Origin: Rhizobium sp. CF122
Lineage (GTDB): Bacteria; Pseudomonadota; Alphaproteobacteria; Rhizobiales; Rhizobiaceae
Direction: 5' to 3'
Length of the DNA: 64,000 nt
NCBI RefSeq assembly: GCF_000282035.1
Contig: NZ_AKKA01000078.1
Span: 44,829-108,828, forward strand
Part shown: in pieces, positions 44,228-54,575 of the stretch
Position numbering within the stretch: position 1 is the first letter of the stretch
Layout of the letters: each line of letters opens with the position of its first letter
The notes under the pieces: generated by a model
Told to the model about the DNA's origin: nothing
Databases searched by the model: none
The model's input: only the letters and a program-made list of their open reading frames with translations
Made by a program: the position numbers and the translations under genes

Positions 44228-44596
44228 CTATGCCGTCAACGTCCCCTGATGGAAGACCATCCGCCACTGACCGTCGGCATCATACCGCCAGACGGAACTG
44301 CGCAGCGATCTGACGGGCGGGCTGGCGGGAACGGTCCGCATCGCCCTGTAGGTGACGAGCGCCAGGTCGGGAGAGAGCAATTGCATCTCGAAATCGGTCA
44401 AAGTGCGCGCTGTACCGTCCGGTGGCTCAGCGAGTAGGGCAGATATGATGTCCTCATAGAGATACAGGCCACCGGAAGCGCCGATTTCCCGGAATTCGGG
44501 GGCAAGAAGGGATTCGAGCGCGGAACGCGAGCTGCGGACTTCCGACTCGAACAACAGCTGTTCCAAAGATTGAAGATGTTCACTGAGGTCGTTCAT
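44228..44596 (-). CDS. DUF4440 / SnoaL-like protein
   Basis: This 122-residue protein has a single NTF2-like domain, begins LEQLLFESEVRSSRSALESLLAPEFREIG, and shows the DUF4440 pattern with FREIG and SSVWRYDADGQWRMVFHQGT. Such domains bind small molecules or form stand-alone immunity-like or binding proteins; they are not enzymes with a fixed reaction. It sits between the DUF3445 and YciI genes. Confidence 0.78.
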   Translation of the reverse strand: MNDLSEHLQSLEQLLFESEVRSSRSALESLLAPEFREIGASGGLYLYEDIISALLAEPPDGTARTLTDFEMQLLSPDLALVTYRAMRTVPASPPVRSLRSSVWRYDADGQWRMVFHQGTLTA

Positions 44597-44620
44597 ACCG
44601 CTGCCACGTTGGTTTGGCGT

Positions 44621-44905
44621 TTAGTCTTTCAGGATATCCAATCCCGCCGCCGTCGTGGTGATGGCGACCTCGGTGATCTCGTATTCGGCGATGCCATTCA
44701 CCGTGAACGGGTCTTGTGCGACATAGGCATCGATTTCGGCGCGCTGTCCGATCGCAAGGACCACGCCTCCGGTGCGCGGCACTTTGCGTCCGGAGGCGAG
44801 GAACCAACCTTTTGCATAGCCTTCCCTGACCCAGGCCATATGCGGCTCCATGTGCTTGTCGGCTTCCTCGTTCGGCTTCACATAGGTTAGGGCGAGGATG
44901 AACAT
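44621..44905 (-). CDS. YciI-like protein
   Basis: This 94-residue single-domain protein starts MFILALTYVKPNEEADKHMEPH. It has the YCII dimeric alpha-beta-barrel pattern, with HMAWVREG, ASGRKVPRTGGVVLA and DPFTVNGIAEYEITE. The His-Asp pair typical of the family is plausible in HMAW and VAQDPF. The long open frame upstream is a shadow of the diguanylate cyclase. Function is uncertain. Confidence 0.82.
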   Translation of the reverse strand: MFILALTYVKPNEEADKHMEPHMAWVREGYAKGWFLASGRKVPRTGGVVLAIGQRAEIDAYVAQDPFTVNGIAEYEITEVAITTTAAGLDILKD

Positions 44906-45037
44906 CGCAGAATTTCCTTTCAGGGTGTTGCGTTCCGACGCACGTGAATATTCAATTGGCGCGGAGCCATCCATACTCTTTTCAGAATTCTGCTCCAAAG
45001 TGCGAACCGTTAATGTCAGCACGCCCGGAACAATCGG

Positions 45038-45946
45038 ATGAACCAGATATCTGAGCGGCTTGCCGAATTGCAGGAAGACAGTGCCGTCCTGATTGCCCTT
45101 TACGATCAGGAAGACCGACTGCGCTATGCAAATCCGGCTTTTCGTTCGACCTACGCCATCGAACCCGATGAAACGCCTTTGTGGTCGGAACTGATGCGGC
45201 GCAATACGCGCGCCGGCAAGGGGACGATCATTCGCACTGCCGATTTCGAGGTGTGGCTCGTTTCCGCGCAGTCGCGCCGCGGCAAGCTGCCATTTCGCGC
45301 TTTCGAGACGGACGTCGTCGACGGGCGCTGGTTCTGGATGACCGAGACAGTGCAGAAAGATGGTTGGATGCTCTGCATTGCCAGCGACATCACGCATCTG
45401 AAGCAGAGCGAACGCGATGTCAGGCAGGATCGTGATTTTGCGCTGCGGGCCTCGCAGACGGATGAGTTGACGAGTATTTCCAACCGTCGTTTCATGATGG
45501 CGGCGCTGGAAAGCCTGATTGCACGTCAGGGGTCCGCCAATGCAGGCGTCGTCGGCTGCATCTGCATCATGGACCTCGACTTCTTCAAGCGCATCAATGA
45601 CATTTATGGCCACCAGTTCGGCGACGACGTACTGATCGATTTCTCGCGCCGCGTGCAGCCGGTCATCCGGCGACGCGACAGCTTCGGGCGGATCGGCGGC
45701 GAGGAATTCATGCTGATCCTGCCGGATACGACGCTGGCGCAGGCGGAACTGATTGTCGACCGTATCATCGGAATGGTGCGCGGCGCCCGCCCCATACCGA
45801 CGGTGCCTTCGTTCTCTTACACATGCTCGGCGGGACTGGCCGAGTTGCGGCCGGGCGAGACGGCGCGCGAGGTTTATGCCCGGGCCGACGAGGCGTTGTA
45901 CCACGCCAAACAGAGCGGCCGCGACCGGCTAAAGATCGTCGCCTAG
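45038..45946 (+). CDS. PAS-GGDEF diguanylate cyclase
   Basis: This 302-residue cytoplasmic protein has a PAS-like N-terminus (about 10-125) and a GGDEF domain (about 135-300). The active site reads GGEEF (220-224), and an inhibitory site RxxD (R211-D214) sits five residues upstream, both intact. It should make c-di-GMP from two GTP and be product-inhibited. It diverges from the YciI gene and converges on the pabC-like gene. Input signal unknown. Confidence 0.92.
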   Translation: MNQISERLAELQEDSAVLIALYDQEDRLRYANPAFRSTYAIEPDETPLWSELMRRNTRAGKGTIIRTADFEVWLVSAQSRRGKLPFRAFETDVVDGRWFWMTETVQKDGWMLCIASDITHLKQSERDVRQDRDFALRASQTDELTSISNRRFMMAALESLIARQGSANAGVVGCICIMDLDFFKRINDIYGHQFGDDVLIDFSRRVQPVIRRRDSFGRIGGEEFMLILPDTTLAQAELIVDRIIGMVRGARPIPTVPSFSYTCSAGLAELRPGETAREVYARADEALYHAKQSGRDRLKIVA

Positions 45947-46569
45947 TCGACGAGGCGGGCGTGGATCAGCCCCCGCAACGAATTGCCGACATAGAGTTTG
46001 CCTGCTGTGAGATCCTGTCGGGTAATGCGTCCGACGCGTGCCTTGCGCTGGCAGATCAGTTCGGTGCGCAGCACGCCGGCCAGCAGGCCGCAGGAAATCG
46101 GCGGCGTTCGCAGCATTCCCGACCCGTCGTCGAGGAAAATGGAGGTGATCGTGCCGTCGCAGACGTCGTCTCGCTCGTTCAGGAGCAACACTTCGTCGGC
46201 TTCCGACGCGGGATATTCGGCACGAGCCGCCTCATAGACGCCACGGCGCGTCGTCTTCAGTCGCAGCAATTTGTCAGTGGAATCAAGGCGCGCCTTTGCG
46301 AGCCGGACCTTCCATTCGGTGCCGGTGGGCGTGGGGACAAACGGTGTCGACATCACTTCGATATGCCCGTGCCGATCGAGTGTCAGCCGTATGCGCAGGG
46401 GCATATCAGCGCTCGCAACGGCCGCCTCGAGTTTGGCGGCGGTAGCCGCGGGATTGGGAAAGCCGATACGGCGGGCGGAGCGGGAGAGGCGTGCCAGATG
46501 CAGGCGTAGTCGGACGAAGCCAGTGTCCGGTTCCCAGCGCAGGGTTTCGATCAGCGAGAAGTCGTTCAT
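45943..46569 (-). CDS. Aminotransferase class IV, 4-amino-4-deoxychorismate lyase-like
   Basis: This 208-residue protein starts MNDFSLIETLRWEPDTG and carries class-IV features, with a Lys in KLLRLKTTRRGVYEAAR and the conserved NERDDVCDGTITSIF stretch. ATG at 46569 overlaps the pabB stop (ATGA). PabC converts aminodeoxychorismate to para-aminobenzoate and pyruvate, and coupling to pabB makes that role likely. It is shorter than E. coli PabC at the N-terminus. Convergent with the GGDEF gene, overlapping it by 4 bases. Confidence 0.8.
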   Translation of the reverse strand: MNDFSLIETLRWEPDTGFVRLRLHLARLSRSARRIGFPNPAATAAKLEAAVASADMPLRIRLTLDRHGHIEVMSTPFVPTPTGTEWKVRLAKARLDSTDKLLRLKTTRRGVYEAARAEYPASEADEVLLLNERDDVCDGTITSIFLDDGSGMLRTPPISCGLLAGVLRTELICQRKARVGRITRQDLTAGKLYVGNSLRGLIHARLVD

Positions 46570-47726
46570 CGCGCGATCTCCTGATCGCCGATCGCAAACC
46601 GCGCCTTCAGAAGGCACTCTTCGTATTCGGCCTCGGCGGTGGAATCGAAGACGATGCCGCCGCCGACGTTGAAGACCGCCTTGCCACCGGCAAACAGGCT
46701 GATGGTGCGGATCGCCACCGAAAAGCGCATGGCGCCGCCGGGCGCAATCATGCCGATCGCGCCGCAATAGGCGTCGCGTGGCGCGTCCTCCAGCGTGTGC
46801 AGGATCTGCATGGCGCTAAGCTTTGGCGCGCCGGTGATCGATCCGCAGGGAAAAAGTGCGGCGAAGATATCGCGGATCGTTAGATCGGGGAGGAGTTTCG
46901 CCTGCACATGGCTGACCATCTGGTGCACGGTGGGATAGGTCTCGATGTCGAAGAGCTTGGGAACGTCGAGCGTTCCGACCTCCGTGATGCGCGAGATATC
47001 GTTGCGCAGCAGGTCGACGATCATGCGGTTTTCGGCCTGGGTCTTGATGTCCTCACGCATCGCGGCAATGATCGCTGCATCTTCGGCTTCGCTCGCCCCG
47101 CGTTTTGCCGTGCCCTTCATCGGATGCGTTTCGATCCAGCCTTCCTCGTCCGTGCGGAAGAAGAGTTCGGGAGAGCGGGAAAGGAGGATCGGGCCGCCAA
47201 GATCGACAAGCGCGCCGTATTTCACCGGCTGCCGTTCGATCAGCGACCAGAAGGCGGCGCGCGGATCGCCGCGGCAGAGGGCGGTGATCGGCATGGTGAG
47301 GTTCGCTTGGTAGCAATCTCCCTGGCGTAGATGCCAATGCAGGCGCTCGAAGCGCTCCTTATAGGTAGAAAAATCCCAGCCGGCTTTGGGTTCGCTCAGG
47401 AATTCGTCGTTCTCGCTGCGGTGCTTGGGCTGGGCGAGGGGATGGGTCTCAGGCAGCGGGCCATCGAAGACGCCAAAGGCGAGCAGCGGCGTTTCGCGAC
47501 CTTCCTGCAGGAAGGTCGCCAGCTTTTTCTCGAAGAGGTAGCCGGCTTCATAGGCCATGTAGCCCGCCAGCCATTTGCCGGCAGCCTTTGCCTCTTCCAT
47601 GCGGGCAAGTCCAGCAAAGAACTCACCACCCGTCCGGGCAATGATGATCTCCGACGGGTCGGAAAAGAGCATCACTTGCCCGGTCGTGTCATCCCGGAAC
47701 AGAACGTGGCGTTCAGCGTTGGTCAT
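46566..47726 (-). CDS. pabB: Aminodeoxychorismate synthase component I
   Basis: This 386-residue chorismate-binding enzyme aminates chorismate to 4-amino-4-deoxychorismate for folate. Conserved SRSPELFFR, THPMKGTAKRG, MIVDLLRNDISRI and FPCGSITGAPKL are present. It is shorter than TrpE/PabB of enterics because it lacks the full N-terminal region, normal for this subtype. It is translationally coupled to the pabC-like gene. The amidotransferase partner is not adjacent. Confidence 0.9.
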   Translation of the reverse strand: MTNAERHVLFRDDTTGQVMLFSDPSEIIIARTGGEFFAGLARMEEAKAAGKWLAGYMAYEAGYLFEKKLATFLQEGRETPLLAFGVFDGPLPETHPLAQPKHRSENDEFLSEPKAGWDFSTYKERFERLHWHLRQGDCYQANLTMPITALCRGDPRAAFWSLIERQPVKYGALVDLGGPILLSRSPELFFRTDEEGWIETHPMKGTAKRGASEAEDAAIIAAMREDIKTQAENRMIVDLLRNDISRITEVGTLDVPKLFDIETYPTVHQMVSHVQAKLLPDLTIRDIFAALFPCGSITGAPKLSAMQILHTLEDAPRDAYCGAIGMIAPGGAMRFSVAIRTISLFAGGKAVFNVGGGIVFDSTAEAEYEECLLKARFAIGDQEIAR

Positions 47727-47757
47727 GCCTGCCTTTGGATCGAGAGCCTATGCGCTC

Positions 47758-49608
47758 TTAATCAAGCGCTTCCAATTCGTCGATCAGCCCTTCGATCATC
47801 GACAGCCCCTTGCTCCAGAACGACGGATCGGTGGCATCCAGGCCGAACGGTTTCAGGAGCTCCGAATGATGCTTGGTCCCGCCGGCCTTCAGAAGCTCGA
47901 AATACTTCTCCTGGAAGCCCTTGTCAGCCTTCTCGTAGACGGCATAGAGCGAGTTCACCAGGCAGTCGCCGAATGCGTAGGCGTAGACGTAGAAGGGCGA
48001 ATGGATGAAGTGCGGGATGTAGGCCCAATAGGTCTCATAGCCCTCTGAAATCTTGATCGCCGGCCCGAGGCTCTCCGACTGCACGGAAAGCCAGAGTTCG
48101 CCGATGTCCTCCGACGTCAGTTCACCGGCCTTGCGGGCGGTGTGAATCTTGCGTTCGAATTCGTAGAAGGCGATCTGGCGCACGACTGTATTGATCATGT
48201 CCTCGACCTTCTGGGCGAGCATGGCCTTGCGCTCACGCTTGTCCTTCGTCGTGTCGAGGAGGGCGCGGAAGGTCAGCATTTCACCGAAGACGGAGGCGGT
48301 TTCCGCCAGAGTGAGGGGCGTCTGGCACATCAGGGCGCCCTGGGCACCAGCCAGAACCTGGTGGACGCCGTGACCGAGCTCATGAGCGAGTGTCATCACG
48401 TCGCGCGGCTTGCCGAGATAGTTGACGAGCACGTAGGGATGCGCCGACGGGACCGTCGGATGTGCGAAGGCGCCCGGCGCCTTGCCGGGGCGAACCGGCG
48501 CGTCGATCCACTGTTCGTCGAAGAAGCGCTTGGCGATCGCAGCCATCTCAGGCGCGAAGTTGCCGTAGGCGGAAAGGACGGTGTCCTTCGCCTCATTCCA
48601 GGAGATGATGGCGTTGGAGGTTTCCGGCAGTGGCGCGTTGCGGTCCCAGAAGTTCATCTGGTCCATGCCGAGCCACTTTGCCTTCATCTTGTAGTAGCGG
48701 TGCGAGAGGCGCGGATAGGCTTCCTTGACGGCGCCGGCCAACGCATCGACCACTTCGCGCTCGACGCGGTTCGCAAGATGCCTGCTATCGGCGATGTCAT
48801 CGAAGCCGCGCCAGCGGTCGGAGATGTCCTTGTCCTTGGCGAGCGTGTTGGTGATGAGGGTAAAGGTACGCAGGTTCTCCTTGAACGTCTGCGCGAGCGC
48901 CATCGCGCCCTTGCGACGGACTTCGGGGTCCTTTTCCTGCAGCATGTTCAGGGTGACTTCCAGCGGCAGCTTTTCGCCATCGACGTCGAAGCGCAGTTCC
49001 GTCATCGTCTCGTCGAACAGGCGATTGAAGGCCGCGGCCGAGGTCATCGACTTTTCCAGGAAGAGCTGCTCCAGCTTGTCCTCGAGCTGATATGGCTTGT
49101 CCTTGCGCAGATCGACGAGCCACGGGCGATAGTGGCCGGCATCCGGGTCATCAACCATGCAGGCATCGATGACGGCGTCGTCGATGCGATTGAGTTCGAG
49201 CGAAAAAAACAAGAGATGGCTGGAGAATTCGGTGATCTTCGCCTGGGCGTCGCCATAGAGCTTGCCGTTTACCGGGTTTGATGTGTCGGAGAAATAGGTG
49301 AGGCCGGTAAAGGAGCCGAGGCGGCCGATGATGTCATCCAGCGCCTCGTACTCCTTCAGCGCCTGGCCGATGCCCTCCGTGCCCGTCTTGGTCGCGGCGT
49401 CGGCAAGCTTGCCCTTCCACTTCTCTTCGAAGGCGATCGCCTGCTTGCCGGCCTTCTCCATGTCGCCGGTGAAGGCCGTGGACGTCGCGGAAGGGTAGAG
49501 GTCCTGCAATTTCCAGGTCGGCAGGTCGCCGAGCGCGGCATCCGTCGCGGAGGCAGCAGAACTTGCCGAAAAATTAATGGCCGTGCCGGAGAGCGTGTTT
49601 TTCATCAT
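47758..49608 (-). CDS. pepF: Oligoendopeptidase F (M3 metallopeptidase)
   Basis: This 616-residue cytoplasmic zinc peptidase cleaves short peptides. The active site is LAHELGHGVHQ (about 407-417) with the third ligand Glu downstream in TASVFGE. The M3B pattern continues with YAYAFGDCLVNSLY near the C-terminus. It starts MMKNTLSGTAINFS (two adjacent ATGs). It is a single-gene unit 31 bases after pabB on the same strand, so possible read-through exists. Confidence 0.93.
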   Translation of the reverse strand: MMKNTLSGTAINFSASSAASATDAALGDLPTWKLQDLYPSATSTAFTGDMEKAGKQAIAFEEKWKGKLADAATKTGTEGIGQALKEYEALDDIIGRLGSFTGLTYFSDTSNPVNGKLYGDAQAKITEFSSHLLFFSLELNRIDDAVIDACMVDDPDAGHYRPWLVDLRKDKPYQLEDKLEQLFLEKSMTSAAAFNRLFDETMTELRFDVDGEKLPLEVTLNMLQEKDPEVRRKGAMALAQTFKENLRTFTLITNTLAKDKDISDRWRGFDDIADSRHLANRVEREVVDALAGAVKEAYPRLSHRYYKMKAKWLGMDQMNFWDRNAPLPETSNAIISWNEAKDTVLSAYGNFAPEMAAIAKRFFDEQWIDAPVRPGKAPGAFAHPTVPSAHPYVLVNYLGKPRDVMTLAHELGHGVHQVLAGAQGALMCQTPLTLAETASVFGEMLTFRALLDTTKDKRERKAMLAQKVEDMINTVVRQIAFYEFERKIHTARKAGELTSEDIGELWLSVQSESLGPAIKISEGYETYWAYIPHFIHSPFYVYAYAFGDCLVNSLYAVYEKADKGFQEKYFELLKAGGTKHHSELLKPFGLDATDPSFWSKGLSMIEGLIDELEALD

Positions 49609-49813
49609 CGGGGTCCTCTTCCTCTTTTGCGACAGGCTTGACTGTCTAGGCGCCTAAAGGCTTGGCATCAAGGGGCTTTCGGCTGCCCATAAGCTCCGTT
49701 TCGGGTCGGATTTGGCCCCACCGCAAACGTTAAAATGCAATTGTTTCTCAAAACTGGATGTTCAAGCCTTTCTGCCACAGTGCTTCTCAGGTTTCGCATG
49801 AAGTGAGGCAGCA
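49609..49813. promoter_or_regulatory. Divergent region between pepF and the NtrC-type gene
   Basis: Both promoters must lie here. AT-rich GTTAAAATGCAATTG lies about 75 bases before the regulator start and GAGGCAG precedes its ATG. No other element is seen. Confidence 0.4.
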
Positions 49814-51367
<1,554 letters not shown>

Positions 51368-51541
51368 ATCGCCTAAATTAACGCTCCGGCAATCATCTTT
51401 TGTTACCAATCATAAACCACTTGTTAGTGGCCTGTTCATTATGTAAGGAAAAGGTTGATCACGTGTGGCATTTTTGCCATCGTGTGACCGCATTTAACAG
51501 CCAACGGTGTCAAAGAGGGACCATCGGCTGTCTGACGGGGA
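51368..51541. other. Spacer between the regulator and the DUF882 gene
   Basis: This holds an AT-rich promoter-like area (TGTTACC, TTATGTAAGG) and no other feature that I can support. Confidence 0.4.
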
Positions 51542-53440
51542 TTGAGTTTGCCGGATCTGAATGGGAATACGAGGCCTTCGCGCTTGAACGGGCGCACTAG
51601 GTACACGGACCTTTGCGGAAAGGTGTTTAGGACGGCTATGGCCGCCCTTCTCGCACTCGTTGTTTCCTCGCCGGTTCTGGTCAGCTCGCCTTCCGAGGCG
51701 GCCGGCGAAACACGCAGTCTCAAGCTCTATTTCATTCACACCGGCGAAAAGGCCGTTATCACCTACAAGCGCAACGGCCGGTACGATCCGAAGGGTCTCC
51801 AGCAGCTGAACCGATTCCTTCGCGACTGGCGCAAGAACCAGCCGACGAGAATGGACCCCCGCCTTTTCGACCTTATCTGGGAGGTCTACCGCCAGAGCGG
51901 CTCGCGCGACTACATCAACGTTGTCTGCGGCTTCCGTTCGCCGGCCACCAACGCCATGCTGAAGGGCCGCTCACGCAATTCCGGCGTTGCCGAAAAGAGC
52001 CAGCATATGCTCGGCAAGGCGATGGATTTCTTCATTCCTGACGTCAAACTCGCCACTTTGCGCGGCATTGGGATGAAAATGCAGGTCGGCGGCGTTGGAT
52101 TCTATCCGAAATCCGGCTCTCCCTTCGTTCACATGGATGTCGGCGGTGTTCGCGCCTGGCCGCGCATGAGCCGCGAAGAACTGGTCCGGCTTTTCCCGAA
52201 CGGCAACACGATGCACATCCCCTCGGATGGTCGTCCGCTGCCGGGTTACGAGCAGGCCGTGGCCGATTACAAGCGCCGCGTGAGCTCGTCGCAGGTACAG
52301 ATGGCAAGCTCCGGCGCTTATACGGGCTCGTCATCGAGTGACCAGCCCAAGCACAAGACGCTGTTTGCAGCCCTGTTTGGGGGCGGCGCCGACGAGGCCG
52401 AAGACAGCTCCGATGATGATAGCAGCGCAGCAGTGGCGGTCGCCAAGGCGTCGCCGCCGAAGGTTGACATGCCAAACGCCGCCGATCCCGGCGAGCAAGC
52501 GCCCGCGCAGGCTACTGAAGTCGCAAGTGTAAGCGCGCCGGTTCCGCAGGTGCGTCCGGCGTTCGCCAATCAGCCAGGCGGTAGCGAGATGGCCAGCGCC
52601 CTCGTCGCTCCGCAATCCGGAAACGCAGCGCAACAAGCCCTTTCTACAGTGACCGAGCAAGGTCAGCAGCAGTTTGCGGATCTCAGCGCCTACAGCGTAC
52701 CGGTTCCTTCTCTGCTCGGACCGCGCCGCGCTCCGGGCGACGCGGAAGTCGCTTCGGCCGATCCGTCTGCGATGACGGGGAATCTCGCAGCGGTTCCGAC
52801 GCCGGCTGAACGACCGGCGCTTGCCGAAAAGCTTCTGGCAGCGGCGAATGCCGATGCTGAAGCAGAGGACGACGCGGCAGACCAGGAGGATACGCTTTCT
52901 CCGGCCGTTGCCGATGCCCTTGACCAGCAGAATGGTGATGGCGACCGTCAGGTCGCGTCCAACCAGCCGCCGGTCACGAGCATCGAGCAGGCTATCAACG
53001 CGGCAACGCCGCAAAAGGTTCCAAGCGAGAAGCCGCCGTTGCAGCTTGCCGCTCTTGCTCCCACCACGAAGTCCGCAAGCTTCGGCGATGGCTTCGATGC
53101 ACCGAATCCGACCGACGCGAATGGGCTGTCGCAGGGCCTGCCGACCAAGGGCGCACGCCCGACGAAGCATGAGGCCGCAGAAGCCGACGCCAGCCGCGCG
53201 ACGATTCGCACCGAGCCGAAGCTGACGCAGAAGATCATCTCGCAGTGGGCGCTTACCAACTCCCGCATGGAAATGGTCACCAAGCCGGTCAAGGCGCCGC
53301 GCTTCGTCAGTCAGACGCTTCGTGCCCAGCCGACTTCGGTCTATGCCGAAGGCTTCACCAAAACGGCCTCCATCGATCCGGGCCGCTTCAGAGGCAGCGC
53401 AGTCAACTTCATGGAAGTGCGGAAGTTCGACTCGAACTGA
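51542..53440 (+). CDS. DUF882 (YcbK-like) exported cell-wall peptidase-fold protein
   Basis: This protein has up to 632 residues from TTG 51542, or about 600 from ATG 51638; no strong ribosome site decides. A signal peptide or anchor (FRTAMAALLALVVSSPVLVSSPSEAAG) leads to a DUF882/M15-type domain (about 60-240) with the zinc pattern SQHMLGKAMDFF and PFVHMDVGG. The C-terminal 390 residues are low-complexity, Ala/Pro/Asp-rich and disordered, ending near GRFRGSAVNFMEVRKFDSN. YcbK/DUF882 proteins are related to LD-endo/carboxypeptidases for peptidoglycan. The tail is far longer than in enteric YcbK. Confidence 0.78.
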   Translation: MSLPDLNGNTRPSRLNGRTRYTDLCGKVFRTAMAALLALVVSSPVLVSSPSEAAGETRSLKLYFIHTGEKAVITYKRNGRYDPKGLQQLNRFLRDWRKNQPTRMDPRLFDLIWEVYRQSGSRDYINVVCGFRSPATNAMLKGRSRNSGVAEKSQHMLGKAMDFFIPDVKLATLRGIGMKMQVGGVGFYPKSGSPFVHMDVGGVRAWPRMSREELVRLFPNGNTMHIPSDGRPLPGYEQAVADYKRRVSSSQVQMASSGAYTGSSSSDQPKHKTLFAALFGGGADEAEDSSDDDSSAAVAVAKASPPKVDMPNAADPGEQAPAQATEVASVSAPVPQVRPAFANQPGGSEMASALVAPQSGNAAQQALSTVTEQGQQQFADLSAYSVPVPSLLGPRRAPGDAEVASADPSAMTGNLAAVPTPAERPALAEKLLAAANADAEAEDDAADQEDTLSPAVADALDQQNGDGDRQVASNQPPVTSIEQAINAATPQKVPSEKPPLQLAALAPTTKSASFGDGFDAPNPTDANGLSQGLPTKGARPTKHEAAEADASRATIRTEPKLTQKIISQWALTNSRMEMVTKPVKAPRFVSQTLRAQPTSVYAEGFTKTASIDPGRFRGSAVNFMEVRKFDSN

Positions 53441-53462
53441 GGCGGACAAGGAAGAATTTGAA

Positions 53463-53493
53463 AGAGCCGCCGGAGCGATCCGGCGGCTCTTTT
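53463..53493 (+). terminator. Terminator of the DUF882 gene
   Basis: AGAGCCGCCGGA-GCGA-TCCGGCGGCTCT is followed by TTTTGC, about 22 bases after the stop. Confidence 0.88.
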
Positions 53494-53612
53494 GCTTTGC
53501 GGACTGTGGCGGAAAGTCGCGCGGTGAGGTGCGGTTTCGGGACAGGCGTGGGGTTGAGTTTCATTTCCATATCGAGAATATGGCGCCTCCTGTATTCTCT
53601 GTAAGTGAAGAT

Positions 53613-54521
53613 ATGGATCTGTCGTCAATCGAAATTTTTAAGGCAGTCGCATCGCATTGCAGCGTCACGAAGGCTGCGGCGGCGGTAGGCCGTGTGCCGT
53701 CGAATGTCACGACGCGCATCCAGCAGCTCGAAGAGGATCTCGGAGTGGCGCTGTTTTGTCGCGACGGCAAGAAGATGTCGCTGACGCGCGAAGGCTCGAT
53801 CTTCCTGTCCTATGCAACGCGTCTTGCTGACCTGGCAGAGGAAGCAAAGCAGGCTGTGCGGCCGCTGGCGGCATCGGGAATGCTGCGCGTCGGAACGATG
53901 GAAAGCACCGCCGCAAGCCGGCTTCCTGACGTCATCAGGCGGTTCGGATCGCTGTGGCCTGACGTCTCCTTGCAATTGACGATGGGTGCGACACGGGAGC
54001 TCATGCTGGGCGTGCTGGCCGAAGAGCTGGACTGCGCATTGGTCGCCCGGCCGCCACAGGCGTCGCTCGACGAGACGCGCTATGCCGATCTCGACCTCGG
54101 CAGCTTCGATGCACGGCGCATCTATGTCGAGGACCTCATTCTCGTCCTTCCTCCGAAACACCCCGACGTCAAAGCCGCGGCCGACCTGCGTGTTGGGACA
54201 CTTGCCGTGATGGAGCCAGGGTGCACCTATCGCCGCATGGCCGAGGAGTGGGCACAGGACGCCGCCTCACTGCGCACGCTGGAGCTCGGTTCTTATCATG
54301 CGATCCTCGCGAGCATTGTCGCCGGCAATGCCTTTGGTGTCATGCCGCGCTCGGTGTTCGATCTGCTGCGCTGGCCCGTCGATATCGTCACCGGCGAGAT
54401 CGGCGCGGTGGAAACATTTCTCGTGCGTCGAAAGGGCGACCGATCGGATTCGTTCGAGGCCTTTCACGATGTCCTTATTGCCTCGCGGGGCAGGGACGGC
54501 CTCTCACTTCCAAGCGGCTAA
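53613..54521 (+). CDS. LysR-family regulator upstream of the HPP gene
   Basis: This 302-residue LysR protein starts at ATG 53613 (MDLSSIEIFKAVASHCSV, GTGAAGAT upstream). The HTH (TKAAAAVGRVPSNVTTRIQQLE) and the effector domain (about 90-300) are intact. It is 54 bases upstream of the HPP-CBS gene and co-directional, so it may be in one operon with, and regulate, that gene or the convergent nitrate operon. A longer frame from 53322 lies inside the previous gene and is a shadow. Confidence 0.9.
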   Translation: MDLSSIEIFKAVASHCSVTKAAAAVGRVPSNVTTRIQQLEEDLGVALFCRDGKKMSLTREGSIFLSYATRLADLAEEAKQAVRPLAASGMLRVGTMESTAASRLPDVIRRFGSLWPDVSLQLTMGATRELMLGVLAEELDCALVARPPQASLDETRYADLDLGSFDARRIYVEDLILVLPPKHPDVKAAADLRVGTLAVMEPGCTYRRMAEEWAQDAASLRTLELGSYHAILASIVAGNAFGVMPRSVFDLLRWPVDIVTGEIGAVETFLVRRKGDRSDSFEAFHDVLIASRGRDGLSLPSG

Positions 54522-54575
54522 CCTTGCATCCTTCTCTCAATCAAGACGCTTCGTTTCACAAACTGCCGGTTCGTC

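Noticed and set aside
53322..53612. N-terminal extension of the second LysR protein
   Set aside because: It overlaps the end of the DUF882 gene and its terminator; the LysR HTH starts right after 53613.
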